Program-made: the position numbers and the translations under genes
Origin: Cohnella lupini
GTDB taxonomy: Bacteria > Bacillota > Bacilli > Paenibacillales > Paenibacillaceae
DNA length: 64,000 bases
Direction: 5' to 3'
Assembly: GCF_003386205.1 (NCBI RefSeq)
Contig: NZ_QRDY01000017.1
Coordinates: 1 to 64,000, forward strand
Shown: positions 17,046 through 26,182 of the stretch, one piece after another
Numbering within the stretch: the stretch's first letter is position 1
Layout: every line of letters starts with the position of its first letter
Notes under the pieces: model-generated
What the model was told of the DNA's origin: nothing
The model's input: only the letters and a program-made list of their open reading frames with translations
The model's database searches: none

Positions 17046-18314
17046 ATGCATGACATTATAGTACCAGCGATGGGCGAATCCATTACCGAAGGAACGATTT
17101 CGAAATGGATCGTCAAGGTAGGAGACTCCGTCAGTCAAGGCGACCTTCTGCTGGAGCTGGAAACCGACAAAGTAAACTTGGAGATCAGCGCCGAGCAAGA
17201 CGGCGTTATTACTGAAATCCTGATGAACGAGGGCGACAACGTGAAAATCGGCGAAGCCGTCGGCAGAATCGGCGAAGCCGGCCAAGCCGCAGCTCCTAAA
17301 GCGAATGCACCGGCTGCAGCTCCGCAAAAAGAAAGCGTTCCGGCACCGGCTCAAGTCGCCGCTCCGGTCGCGACGCCAGCCGCACCTGCTGCCGCAGTGA
17401 ACAGCGTCGACGCTAACTCTACGCTCGCGACTCCCGCGGCTAGGAAGCTCGCTCGGGAAAAAGGCATCGATCTGAACGCTGTCTCTGCTCGCGATCCGAT
17501 CGGACGCATTCATTCCAGCGACGTGCAATCCGCTGGATCCGCGCCTGCTGCTGCGCAACCTGCCGCTGCCGCCGCTAAACCGGCCGTGGACAAACCGACT
17601 TCGAATTCGAATAAGCCGGAAGAGCGCAAACGCATGTCGCGCCGCCGCCTGACGATAGCTAAGCGCTTGGTCGAAGCCCAGCAAACCGCGGCGATGCTTA
17701 CGACTTTTAACGAAGTCGATATGACCGCCATTCTCGAAGTTCGCAAACGCCGCAAGGATTCGTTCAAAGAGAAGCATGACGTCGGCTTAGGCTTCATGTC
17801 CTTCTTCACGAAAGCGGTCGTCGGCGCGTTGAAAGCATTCCCGCATCTGAACGCGGAAATCAACGGCGAAGATATCATCGTCAAGAAGTACTACGACATC
17901 GGAATTGCCGTATCCGCCAAAGAAGGACTCGTCGTTCCGGTACTTCGCGAAGCGGATCGCCTCGGATTCGCCGAGATCGAGCGTACGATCGTTGAATTGG
18001 CCGGCAAAGCCCGTAACAATACCCTGGAATTGTCCGAGCTTCAAGGCGGAACGTTCACGATCACGAATGGCGGCGTATTCGGTTCCCTGCTGTCCACTCC
18101 GATCCTTAACGCACCGCAAGTCGGAATTCTCGGCATGCACAAAATCCAGCTTCGTCCTGTTGCGCTCGACGCGACTCGCATGGAGAACCGCCCGATGATG
18201 TACATCGCGCTTTCCTACGACCACAGAATCGTCGACGGCGCCGAAGCCGTGCAATTCCTCGTGAAGATCAAGGAAATGCTCGAAGATCCGGAAACCCTTC
18301 TTCTTGAAGGTTAA
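17046..18314 (+). CDS. odhB: Dihydrolipoyllysine-residue succinyltransferase (E2)
   Basis: A 422-residue E2 subunit. The lipoyl domain has the modified Lys at residue 42 (ETDKVNLE). An Ala/Pro-rich linker (about 80-120) is followed by the peripheral-subunit binding domain ([15 protein letters not shown] near 128), another linker and the catalytic acyltransferase domain ending in [12 protein letters not shown], which holds the active His and Asp. GGGAGG overlaps the odhA stop codon region and serves this start. The E3 gene is not in the window, as is common when lipoamide dehydrogenase is shared with pyruvate dehydrogenase. Confidence 0.96.
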   Translation: MHDIIVPAMGESITEGTISKWIVKVGDSVSQGDLLLELETDKVNLEISAEQDGVITEILMNEGDNVKIGEAVGRIGEAGQAAAPKANAPAAAPQKESVPAPAQVAAPVATPAAPAAAVNSVDANSTLATPAARKLAREKGIDLNAVSARDPIGRIHSSDVQSAGSAPAAAQPAAAAAKPAVDKPTSNSNKPEERKRMSRRRLTIAKRLVEAQQTAAMLTTFNEVDMTAILEVRKRRKDSFKEKHDVGLGFMSFFTKAVVGALKAFPHLNAEINGEDIIVKKYYDIGIAVSAKEGLVVPVLREADRLGFAEIERTIVELAGKARNNTLELSELQGGTFTITNGGVFGSLLSTPILNAPQVGILGMHKIQLRPVALDATRMENRPMMYIALSYDHRIVDGAEAVQFLVKIKEMLEDPETLLLEG

Positions 18315-18327
18315 TTCTTAAGAGAAC

Positions 18328-18375
18328 AAACCCACATCCTCGTTGCCTTATCGGCGCGCGGATGTGGGTTTTTTG
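18328..18375 (+). terminator. Strong terminator after odhAB
   Basis: A perfect 12-bp stem (AAACCCACATCC and GGATGTGGGTTT) is followed by a T run to 18374. Confidence 0.93.
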
Positions 18376-18444
18376 TTGGGTCCTTGCAGTGTTACCGTGA
18401 GTGAGGTTTCGCCGAACTGCGGAATCATTTTGGTTTTTTCGATC

Positions 18445-18640
18445 GCTCCAGCTATAAAATTTATGGTTGCGGTACGTTTGTTAGGTGCACGTCCGCTCCA
18501 GCTATAAAATTTATGGTTGCGATACGTTTGGTCGGGTGCATGTGCGCTCTAGCTATAGATTTTATGGTTGCGGTACGCTTGGTGGAATGTTCGTCTGCTA
18601 TAGCTATAGATTTTATGGTTGCGGCACTTTAGGCGGCATT
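18445..18640. repeat. Tandem repeat array 2, 50-51 bp unit, about 4 copies
   Basis: Units begin at 18445, 18495, 18546 and 18597. Each contains GCTCCAGCTATAAAATTTAT or GCTATAGATTTTATGG, then GGTTGCGGTACGTTTGG. The last copy reads GCGGCACTTTAGG, close to the core of arrays 1 and 4. It fills the gap between the odhAB terminator and the end of the reverse DinB gene. Nothing else is seen in 18376-18703. Confidence 0.92.
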
Positions 18641-18703
18641 GGCCTTAACCAATTATGTCTTTCGGATGCTTGTCCTTTATCGAGTATAATCGGTTCCCAT
18701 TGG

Positions 18704-19174
18704 TTACGCGCGCATCATCGCAACGATCTGCCCTACATGGAAGGCTTCATGAACAATGACAAATCCTGCGATCTCGCCGTAATTAGAAAAGCCGTAGTAA
18801 GGGGCATCCAAGATGCTGTCAAATTCCTCTGGGGCAATGTCAAGAATACGCTTTTGCTGACTTCTCAACATCGTAATCAACTCCGTTAGAGAAGGAGGCT
18901 GTTCTACCCAATCGCTCGGCCTCGATCCCGAATCGAACCACTTTGTGAATGCGGAAGGCAGCATTCCCGTCGATGGAGGGACATGGAACAACATCCGTTC
19001 AGCTACCGAAAGGATATGCCCCGTCTGCCAGCGAATCGTATTGTTGAAGGCTTTCAACTGAACGTCGACACTCTCTGCTGGACATATCTCCAAGATTTCG
19101 ATACACCAATCCCGTGCCATCTTCAACTGATAACTGATTGGATGCAGTATAGCCCCTCCTGTTTCCATTGGCAT
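18704..19174 (-). CDS. DinB/YfiT-family protein
   Basis: A 156-residue four-helix-bundle protein of the DinB superfamily, often metal-dependent thiol transferases or damage-inducible proteins. The putative metal-binding His residues are in RWQTGHIL near 51 and in VHEAFHVGQI near 143-147. Start chosen at ATG 19174 with AAGGA seven bases upstream; GTG 19180 and ATG 19168 are possible alternatives. Function in this strain is unknown. Confidence 0.82.
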   Translation of the reverse strand: MPMETGGAILHPISYQLKMARDWCIEILEICPAESVDVQLKAFNNTIRWQTGHILSVAERMLFHVPPSTGMLPSAFTKWFDSGSRPSDWVEQPPSLTELITMLRSQQKRILDIAPEEFDSILDAPYYGFSNYGEIAGFVIVHEAFHVGQIVAMMRA

Positions 19175-19262
19175 TTGCACTTCCTTAGCGTTGTGAACAG
19201 GTTACCCGCTGATAATCCTTCGGTGCCTGCTCCTGACATAGATATCTGCAATTAAACGCCGT

Positions 19263-19298
19263 AAAAAAAGGAGGACCGCCGAACCTGGCAAGTCCTCC
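19263..19298 (-). terminator. Terminator after the serine hydrolase gene
   Basis: GGAGGAC and GTCCTCC form a 7-bp stem, followed on the minus strand by seven T. Confidence 0.85.
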
Positions 19299-19337
19299 GC
19301 TATAGAGAATATTCCGAGAAGCTTATATGATTAAGAA

Positions 19338-21407
19338 TTATTTCAGTGAAACGTTGTATGCCGATCCCGCTTCTCCCGCGAAAATAAGGACGCCTTTTTG
19401 AGGCAGAACGACTTTATTGTTGCCGCTGATTACGCTGAAGTTGACTAATGCGCCGTTCGCGTCGTACACGGTAAACGAGCCTTTTGCCGGCAGCTTCACC
19501 GTCATCGTCTTGCCCGCCGCCTTTTCGGGAATCGTATACCATTTGGCCAAGCCGCTCCGCGGAATCGTTGCCAACGATTTTTTGCCGGCATAGATGGGCT
19601 TTAACGCGTCCTCGCTTACATACAGACTGCCGGCGGCTTCGAGATATTCCACGCCGTCCTGCATCAAGAATCGATACTCCATCGTATCTCTTCCGCCGAC
19701 CATCGGAATTTGCAGGTCACTCGCCGCCGTGTCTGGTCCCGTTATTTTTTTGTCCTTGACGTAACCGGGAGCTTCTTCGAGCAAATCGATTTGTAGGGCC
19801 GGCAACAGCAGATACGCCAGCGACGTATATTTCTCGTTTACGAGATAATATTTGTTGCCGTCGCGCTTCTCCCAAGCCGCCGCCGTCGCGTCCGTGATTT
19901 CATTGGCCGAGAGTTTCTCCGCGGAATAATGCGACAGCGCCGTTTGGCCCAGATTCGGCAACGAAGCATACATTCTTACCCAAATGTAGGTACGACCGTT
20001 CTCTTCCGTCACGAAGCTGACCTTGGCCGTACCATCCTCGCTCATGAACGAGCCGTCCGTCGTATAGACGTACTTTTCCGCCGGCAGGTTTGGCATGAGA
20101 GGCAGGGATACCGACAATTCGCCGGTCTTGGCAATGTCGACCTGAATCAACTGATTCGTCGAGCCGTACATGCCCGCATAGTTCGGCACATCCTCCGGCA
20201 TAACCGCTTTCGCCGCTTCGCCGAACGACTTTTCGTGCTTGAACTCCGCGATCTCGCCTTTTTCCTTAAGTGCGTGCAGCAGCATTTCGTTCGCCAGCAG
20301 CTGATTGGTCGAGCTGGATCCTCCGGAGGATAGAACGGCTGCCGCCATATTTTCCTCGGGAAGTACGACTAGCGCTGCATGATAGAGAATCGTGTCTCCG
20401 CCTTTGGCTACCGCCTGAATGCCGTATTCGTCGAACGGGTACAGGTCGACGCTGTCCCAGCCTAGCCCGAAGCCGAAAGAGTTGTCTGCTTCGTCCGGCC
20501 ACATGCCGTTGTTATACTCGGCTTGTTCCATGGCCTCCACCGACTCGTCGGAGAGGATACCCTCTTTTTGCCCGCTGAAGATTTGCGAGAACCGGACCAG
20601 GTCCTCCGCCGTCGAATAGATACCGCCCGCGCCGATCGCATTAATCGTCTCGGTTGGCAGCTGCCCTTGATAAACCGGGAAATAAGTGGCTGCCATGCCG
20701 AATCCGTCCGTATTATCCAGGGGCGTCTTCGTATCGGCCATGCCGAGCGATTCAGTGAAATTTGTATGGATATAGGCCGAAAAGCCCGTGCCGCTGACTC
20801 TTTCCACTATAATTTCGGCTAACGTAAAACCGTCGTTGCAGTAAACCGAGTACGCTCCCGGGTCCGCCTTCAACGTTTGGTCGGCCAATTGCTCCAGTAG
20901 GCGATCATGGACGTAAGTATCGTTGTCTTCGAATAAGAAAGAGTTGGCGAACGAAGAACCTTGAAGACCGGAAGAGTGATTCAGCAGCATGCGAGTCGTG
21001 ATTTCCTTGTAACGTTCGTCCTTCATCTTAAACTCGGGGACGTATGCCGTAACCGGGTTATCCAAGTCGATTTTGCCATCGTCCACCAGTTTCATCACGG
21101 CAGCCGTCGTGAACATCTTGCTTGTCGAACCTGTACCGTACGTCGTTTTTGCCGTCAGCGGCACCTTTCCTTCTTCGTCGTTCTTTCCGGATTGGCCAGA
21201 TACGAGGATCCTTCCTTGATCGATCAAGGCGTATTGTACGCTTGTCGTTCCGTAGGTTCCCGTAAGCAGAGCAGCTTTCTCCGCCACCGCCTTTTGCGTT
21301 TCCACGTAGGCTTGTCCCTGGCTTGGTTCGGCCGCGATCGCCTCCGTCGGAACGAGCAAGGCTGCTACAAGTGCGGCAGTCAGCATCCCATTTTGTTTCA
21401 TTCTCAT
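19338..21407 (-). CDS. Secreted serine beta-lactamase-family hydrolase
   Basis: A 689-residue exported protein. Signal peptide MLTAALVAALLVPTEAIAAE. The beta-lactamase/penicillin-binding-like catalytic domain (about 35-390) has the S-x-x-K motif as GSTSKMF (Ser94, Lys97), LLNHSSGL near 141 and the Y-x-N motif as YCNDGF near 192. Residues about 400-689 form beta-rich C-terminal domains of unknown fold. Such proteins act as D-aminopeptidases, esterases or cell-wall peptidases; this one cannot be assigned more narrowly. ATG 21407 follows AGGAGG at the proper distance. It is a single-gene transcript. Confidence 0.88.
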   Translation of the reverse strand: MRMKQNGMLTAALVAALLVPTEAIAAEPSQGQAYVETQKAVAEKAALLTGTYGTTSVQYALIDQGRILVSGQSGKNDEEGKVPLTAKTTYGTGSTSKMFTTAAVMKLVDDGKIDLDNPVTAYVPEFKMKDERYKEITTRMLLNHSSGLQGSSFANSFLFEDNDTYVHDRLLEQLADQTLKADPGAYSVYCNDGFTLAEIIVERVSGTGFSAYIHTNFTESLGMADTKTPLDNTDGFGMAATYFPVYQGQLPTETINAIGAGGIYSTAEDLVRFSQIFSGQKEGILSDESVEAMEQAEYNNGMWPDEADNSFGFGLGWDSVDLYPFDEYGIQAVAKGGDTILYHAALVVLPEENMAAAVLSSGGSSSTNQLLANEMLLHALKEKGEIAEFKHEKSFGEAAKAVMPEDVPNYAGMYGSTNQLIQVDIAKTGELSVSLPLMPNLPAEKYVYTTDGSFMSEDGTAKVSFVTEENGRTYIWVRMYASLPNLGQTALSHYSAEKLSANEITDATAAAWEKRDGNKYYLVNEKYTSLAYLLLPALQIDLLEEAPGYVKDKKITGPDTAASDLQIPMVGGRDTMEYRFLMQDGVEYLEAAGSLYVSEDALKPIYAGKKSLATIPRSGLAKWYTIPEKAAGKTMTVKLPAKGSFTVYDANGALVNFSVISGNNKVVLPQKGVLIFAGEAGSAYNVSLK

Positions 21408-21493
21408 TATTAACCTCCTTAGGCAAGTTTATAGTAATACGGGAAAAGAGCGGTAAGATTTCATTTTATTCCATATTATACGAGATCTTTATA

Positions 21494-21542
21494 AAGAAAA
21501 TAAGGCTGCCCCCTCATTAAGAGGGGACAGCCTTATTTTCTT
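21494..21542. terminator. Bidirectional terminator
   Basis: A long hairpin pairs AAGAAAATAAGGCTG-CCCCTC with GAGGGG-ACAGCCTTATTTTCTT around ATTAA. A and T runs on both ends make it work in either direction; it ends the reverse module I transcript at 21559. Confidence 0.9.
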
Positions 21543-21558
21543 TAACGAATCGACAGCG

Positions 21559-23133
21559 TTACATTATCCACATTGAAGGCTCGGCGTCCAGAACCTGACC
21601 CGCTTCCAGCAGCTTGGCTCGAAGCACTTCGTACGGCAGGTCTTGAACCGTTACGCCAAGCTCCAAGCATAGCGAGGCTGCGATCGCCGCGGATTGCCCC
21701 AGCACCATATAGACAGGCTCCATCCGGATGGAACCGTAGGCCGCATGCGAGGATGACAGCGTCACGGGCAGGAGCAGATTCGTGCATTCCTCCCGCTTCG
21801 GACGGATCGACTGATAGCTGATCGGATAGAGAAGCTCATCATCCTCCCAGAAGGTACCCTCGAGATGAACCAGTCCGTCTCTAGCATAATGAGATACGTA
21901 GTGAGAGTCGAAATAATAAGTGCCGAGCCCGACCGATTCCGGCGCGGTTCGTTGCTTCACAGACATCTCCGTCATGACATAGTCGCTTACCATCCGGCGC
22001 CCTTCCCGCACATAGATCTGCACGGGAAACCCGCCGTTGTCCGTAAACTCATCGGCTGCGAGTCCCCATCCGCGCATATCGGCGCGGACAAGCTCAGGTA
22101 CCCGTTCGTCATTAGCCAGGAACCATAGCGTTCCGAGCGTGAATGCCCTATGCTCCGCTTCGATCCGCTCTCTGTCCGCGTAATGGCCATTCGCGTAAGC
22201 ATAGTTAGCCCCGACGAAATCGACATGATTCGTATCCGTCTTCCGGTTCGGAATCGGCGTAAGCGTCAGAATATCGTCCAGCGTCAGCTTCGGGTTCACG
22301 GCGAACCGACGGGCTAACAGCTCGTGATGCTTCGGATCATATCCTTCCGGCTTCTCGATCGGCAGCCGATTGTCCGGATCGGAGCTTAACGTGAATCGAT
22401 AGCAATACGCTTGTACGCGATGATCCGCTTCTCCCTTCTCGCCCGGACTATTCGGCAGGACGTAAGGAAGCAGGCCGCTATCCGGATCCCCGCTTACATG
22501 ATACGCGCTGACTCCTCCGCCTTCCAGCGGGCCGTTGTCGAAGACGCCGTTCGTCTTCTCGCCATACTGCGAGTTAGCTTCGCGGCCTGTCGTATACGAG
22601 ACTCCTGCCAGCGCCATCAGGTCCCCTTCATAACCGGCATCTATATAGAGATCGGCAGCGTAGACCTTACCGCTCTCCATCCGGATACCGACAATCCGCC
22701 CGTCCTTCTTCTCGACGGCGTCCTCCGCGCCAAGCGCAAGCCGCTCATTCCGGATGACCTCCACGCCAGCCTCGGTCAACATGTTCAGATAGATTGCGGT
22801 AGCCACCTTCGGCTCGAACATCCAGCGTATCTTAAGCTCTTCATCGCGTCCGAACCAGAATCGGGTTCCCAACAGCCGATCGTAAGTCTCGGGCGTCTGA
22901 CTAACCCAACTCTTCGCAGACTCATAGTGACGGTACACCTGTCCGTAAAATTCCCGGGCAATCCCGCCGATCCCCCGGCGGTTATTGATGTCGGTTGCGC
23001 CAAGCCCCGAACTGGTCATTCCTCCGATATGTTCGGTATTCGCGATCAGGAGGACCTTCCGGCCAAGGCGGGCAGCTTGAACGGCTGCCGCAACGCCTGC
23101 GCTTGTAGCGCCATAAACGATGATGTTATACAT
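21559..23133 (-). CDS. FAD-dependent oxidoreductase of the FAD_oxidored family
   Basis: A 524-residue protein. The N-terminal dinucleotide fold reads YNIIVYGATSAGVAAAVQAA, followed by a GGMTSSGLGATD loop near 37-48 typical of the FAD_oxidored family (PF12831) seen beside polysaccharide-degradation genes. A YIDAGYEGDLMA strand near 168 fits the second FAD-contact region. Start at ATG 23133 with AAGGAGG eleven bases upstream; it overlaps the end of the GH130 gene by 8 bp. As the last gene of module I it probably oxidises or rearranges the imported sugar product; the substrate is unknown. Confidence 0.85.
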   Translation of the reverse strand: MYNIIVYGATSAGVAAAVQAARLGRKVLLIANTEHIGGMTSSGLGATDINNRRGIGGIAREFYGQVYRHYESAKSWVSQTPETYDRLLGTRFWFGRDEELKIRWMFEPKVATAIYLNMLTEAGVEVIRNERLALGAEDAVEKKDGRIVGIRMESGKVYAADLYIDAGYEGDLMALAGVSYTTGREANSQYGEKTNGVFDNGPLEGGGVSAYHVSGDPDSGLLPYVLPNSPGEKGEADHRVQAYCYRFTLSSDPDNRLPIEKPEGYDPKHHELLARRFAVNPKLTLDDILTLTPIPNRKTDTNHVDFVGANYAYANGHYADRERIEAEHRAFTLGTLWFLANDERVPELVRADMRGWGLAADEFTDNGGFPVQIYVREGRRMVSDYVMTEMSVKQRTAPESVGLGTYYFDSHYVSHYARDGLVHLEGTFWEDDELLYPISYQSIRPKREECTNLLLPVTLSSSHAAYGSIRMEPVYMVLGQSAAIAASLCLELGVTVQDLPYEVLRAKLLEAGQVLDAEPSMWIM

Positions 23134-24352
23134 GAGCGAGACTGCCTCCTTGCGCGTCGAAGCGTTTGACGTAAGCAATCAGCGACTCGAAGTTAACCCA
23201 TGAGATGCCTACCTTCTGATCGGCGGCGCCATAAGCCATGATCAGCTCGTCGCCCACCACGATTCCCCCCGTCGTGAACAGGCATGGCGTCGGATAATCC
23301 GTAGGAAGCTCCCACTCCTGCTGAGCATACATAAGGCGATCCGGGCAGCGGTGAATAATCTCGGGAAACGAACCCGGAACGTTCCGGGCAATCATGAACG
23401 ACTGCGTATACCCGAATTCGGCATCCTTCTTGCCATGATAGGAGATCAACCACTCCTCGTCCTTGATCGCAATAGGAGGCCAGCTGGCCCCGATCCGGTT
23501 CTCCTCCCAATCCAGAATGCTGGAAGCCAGCAACTGATGGACGGCTTGATCCGTTGCCAAGTCTTCCAGCCGCTCCGCAGCGGCTATATAGATCGAGGGC
23601 GTCGATACAGCGTCTCCACCCGGGAAAGCGCTTGGCGTCATCGGACGATGCAGCGTTACGTATTGCGGTCTCCCATCTATCTGCATTCGCTGTGGGAATA
23701 GGAACACATCGCGATTATCGCTTCGGCTACCGTCCGTCAAAGGGCAAACGTAGGTGAACGCATCTTCATATTGCCCCGCCGTCAGCTTAGCCAGATCCAG
23801 CTTGAACAACACCGTAACCGTGTTGTTCGTGCGGGCCGCTTGGTGGAACGGCGTGTCCTGTTCATGCACCCAGGACGGAATATAGTCATATCGGGTTTCG
23901 ATCGGCGGATCCTGATCCAACATCCAGTAAGGTCCCGGCGGAAACATCCGGCAGGCTACCGAGACGTACAGTTCGTCCTCGACGGGGAATATGCGAGGAT
24001 CCTCAATACAACCGTTCGCGTAATTACGGACGCGTTCGCCTCTAATATCGGTAATATAAATTTCTTCTTTCGCTTGCTTCAATGCCGGAGCCAACGCCGG
24101 GCGGCTAAAGTCCGCCGACCAGTTCTCGCCCCGGTCATCGCTATATGCATAACCGAGAAAGATCGGATACGGATCATAAGAGCCTTCCTTGCGCGCCTCG
24201 GGCCACGGGCCGGTCGCGCGGAAGAGCATGTGCAGACGGCTGCTGTCCGGATCTTGGATAATGGCAGGGTTCAGCACCATTTTGCTTGCCCAATCGCAAC
24301 CGGGCTGAGGCACGAGTACGGGACCGGGAGAATATTTGAATTGCGGGATCAT
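23126..24352 (-). CDS. GH130-like beta-mannoside phosphorylase or hydrolase
   Basis: A 408-residue five-bladed beta-propeller protein resembling GH130 and related families. LNPAIIQDP near residue 27, GYAYSDDRGENW near 67 and GCIEDPRIFP near 114 correspond to the substrate-binding blades with the catalytic Asp. GH130 members act on beta-mannosidic oligosaccharides by phosphorolysis or hydrolysis; phosphate-binding residues cannot be judged here. GGTGAGG precedes ATG 24352. It sits after the two permease genes of the importer and before the FAD oxidoreductase. Confidence 0.7.
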   Translation of the reverse strand: MIPQFKYSPGPVLVPQPGCDWASKMVLNPAIIQDPDSSRLHMLFRATGPWPEARKEGSYDPYPIFLGYAYSDDRGENWSADFSRPALAPALKQAKEEIYITDIRGERVRNYANGCIEDPRIFPVEDELYVSVACRMFPPGPYWMLDQDPPIETRYDYIPSWVHEQDTPFHQAARTNNTVTVLFKLDLAKLTAGQYEDAFTYVCPLTDGSRSDNRDVFLFPQRMQIDGRPQYVTLHRPMTPSAFPGGDAVSTPSIYIAAAERLEDLATDQAVHQLLASSILDWEENRIGASWPPIAIKDEEWLISYHGKKDAEFGYTQSFMIARNVPGSFPEIIHRCPDRLMYAQQEWELPTDYPTPCLFTTGGIVVGDELIMAYGAADQKVGISWVNFESLIAYVKRFDAQGGSLAHV

Positions 24353-24397
24353 AGATGAACCTCACCTTCCTAATCATTGTTGTGTAATGCTATTAAC

Positions 24398-25222
24398 CTA
24401 GCCTTTCAACGCGCCGCTGCTAACCCCGCTTATAATATATTTCTGCAGGAACAGGTAGACGAGCACGAGCGGAGTGACCACGATAACGATACCTGCCGCA
24501 AGAACGGTCCAATCGGTCGAGAACTCCCCGACGAACAAATACAAGCCCGAAGTGAGCGGACGCTTCTCTTTATCCGTCAGATATAGGTACGGATTAATGA
24601 AGTCATTCCAGACATTAATAATCTTAAGCATGGCCACGGTCGTAAGGGCCGGCTTCAACAATGGCATGATAATCGTCAGAATGTAACGGAAATAGCCGCA
24701 TCCGTCGAGTGCTGCCGCTTCGTCGAGCTCTGCCGGAATGTTTTTGACGAAACCAACCAGAATGAACACCATCAACGCCATATTAATGCCGGAGCTGAGC
24801 AGGATATACCCTGTGTACGTATTCAGCAAAGCCGTATATTTCATGAAGAAGAGCATGGGGACTATCCCATCCGGAAGAAACAGCGTGATGCCGATCAACC
24901 CGAGCAGGAATCCCGTGCCTCGAATATGCTTACGTGAGATCGGATAAGCCGCGAGTGCCGCTACCAGGCAAGTCAGCACCGTAGAGAATCCGGTATAGAG
25001 CAGGCTGTTCTTGAAGTTCGTGACCATATCGCCTTGCTTCCACGCTTCGGCGAAGTTATCGAAGTTCAAAGACGAGGCGATGGATAACGGCGAATTCAGG
25101 AATTCGGTATTGGTCTTCAGCGCGATATTTACGATCATTAGAATCGGAAGCAGCATGCACAAGCTGAACAAGACCAAGATGACATGAACAAAGGTATAAG
25201 GGAGCTTTGCCGTTAATCTCAA
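24398..25222 (-). CDS. Carbohydrate ABC importer permease (MalG/CUT1 type, module I)
   Basis: A 274-residue inner-membrane protein with six predicted membrane helices. The EAA-loop coupling motif is ELDEAAALDGCGYFRYILTI near residue 165. It starts at a TTG (25222) with GGAGGAG eight bases upstream; the TTG overlaps the TGA of the first permease gene (TTGA). Partner of the next two genes upstream in an ATPase-less sugar importer. Confidence 0.9.
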   Translation of the reverse strand: MRLTAKLPYTFVHVILVLFSLCMLLPILMIVNIALKTNTEFLNSPLSIASSLNFDNFAEAWKQGDMVTNFKNSLLYTGFSTVLTCLVAALAAYPISRKHIRGTGFLLGLIGITLFLPDGIVPMLFFMKYTALLNTYTGYILLSSGINMALMVFILVGFVKNIPAELDEAAALDGCGYFRYILTIIMPLLKPALTTVAMLKIINVWNDFINPYLYLTDKEKRPLTSGLYLFVGEFSTDWTVLAAGIVIVVTPLVLVYLFLQKYIISGVSSGALKG

Positions 25223-26106
25223 GAGAGCTTCTCCTCCCGTCTGCGCATGTACGTCTGTACAATGACGACGACAATGGATATAACCAGGAAATGAATGATG
25301 CCAAGAGCAGATGCGTAACCTTGCGTTCCGTTCGAATCGAAGATGGTCTTGAAGACGAACATGCCTAGCGTCATCGTGGAATCATTCGGTCCGCCGTTCG
25401 TCAGGATGAGAATGAGGTCGAACACGCGCAAGCTTCCGATAATGCTCAGCAGAATGTTAACGCCGATAATCGGCTGTAGCAGCGGAAGGGTCAAGTACCG
25501 GAAAGCTCTCCAGCCTACCGCTCCGTCCATACTTCCCGCTTCATAAATATCCTGGGAGATGCCTTGAAGCCCGGCGAGGTACAGGACCATCGCATATCCT
25601 ACCGACGTCCATACCTGAACGAGGATAACGAGCGACAGCGACAGTTGCGAATCCCCAAGCATGCTGGAGCTAGTGCCGAACAGACCTAGGATCTGATTGA
25701 CCGGTCCGGAATACGGGTCGAAGATAAGCGTCCATATGAGACCGATGATGACGACCCCTAGGACGTTGGGCATAAACAAGATCGAGCGGTACACGTTCCT
25801 GCCGCGGATCTTCATATTGACCAATACGGCCAGAGCCACGCCTAGGATGTTCTGAATAACCGTTGTGAAAAAAGCAAACGTAAACGAGATGCCGATCGCA
25901 TTCGTCAAGTCATCGAAGTTAATCGTAAGAGCGTTCTTATAATTTCTCAGACCGATCCAGCTGAAATGATCAATGTTGCCGTTAAAGTCCGTCATCGAGA
26001 AAAAGAGCGTGCCGAGCGCTGGATAAATCTTAAAGACGGAAAACAGCAGCAGCGCCGGCAATATGGCCATCCAAGGTGCCCATGAACGGTAAGTCTTGAC
26101 CATCAT
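25219..26106 (-). CDS. Carbohydrate ABC importer permease (MalF/CUT1 type, module I)
   Basis: A 295-residue membrane protein with about six helices. The EAA motif reads DIYEAGSMDGAVGWRAFRYL near residue 190, and NGGPNDSTMTLGMFVF near 240 is the usual MalF-type last loop. ATG 26106 and a second ATG at 26103 both follow GGAAGGAG; the second has the better spacing. A perfect hairpin separates it from the binding protein gene upstream. Confidence 0.9.
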   Translation of the reverse strand: MMVKTYRSWAPWMAILPALLLFSVFKIYPALGTLFFSMTDFNGNIDHFSWIGLRNYKNALTINFDDLTNAIGISFTFAFFTTVIQNILGVALAVLVNMKIRGRNVYRSILFMPNVLGVVIIGLIWTLIFDPYSGPVNQILGLFGTSSSMLGDSQLSLSLVILVQVWTSVGYAMVLYLAGLQGISQDIYEAGSMDGAVGWRAFRYLTLPLLQPIIGVNILLSIIGSLRVFDLILILTNGGPNDSTMTLGMFVFKTIFDSNGTQGYASALGIIHFLVISIVVVIVQTYMRRREEKLS

Positions 26107-26145
26107 TCCACTCCTTCCTTATGTGTAGTTACAAAATGTGTAATT

Positions 26146-26174
26146 ACAAGTCCCGCGAAGTCCGCGGGACTTGT
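26146..26174 (-). terminator. Hairpin between binding protein and permease genes (module I)
   Basis: A perfect 12-bp stem (ACAAGTCCCGCG and CGCGGGACTTGT) with a 5-nt loop but no long T run follows. It probably lets only part of the transcripts continue, or protects the binding-protein mRNA, giving more binding protein than permease. Confidence 0.7.
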
Positions 26175-26182
26175 ATGCCGAA

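Noticed and set aside
16584..17777. 397-codon minus-strand frame across odhA and odhB
   Set aside because: Spans two well-supported genes in antisense; a GC-rich codon-usage artefact.
18485..18889. Plus-strand open frame across array 2 into the DinB gene
   Set aside because: It runs through repeats and then antisense to a recognisable DinB protein; no start site supports it.
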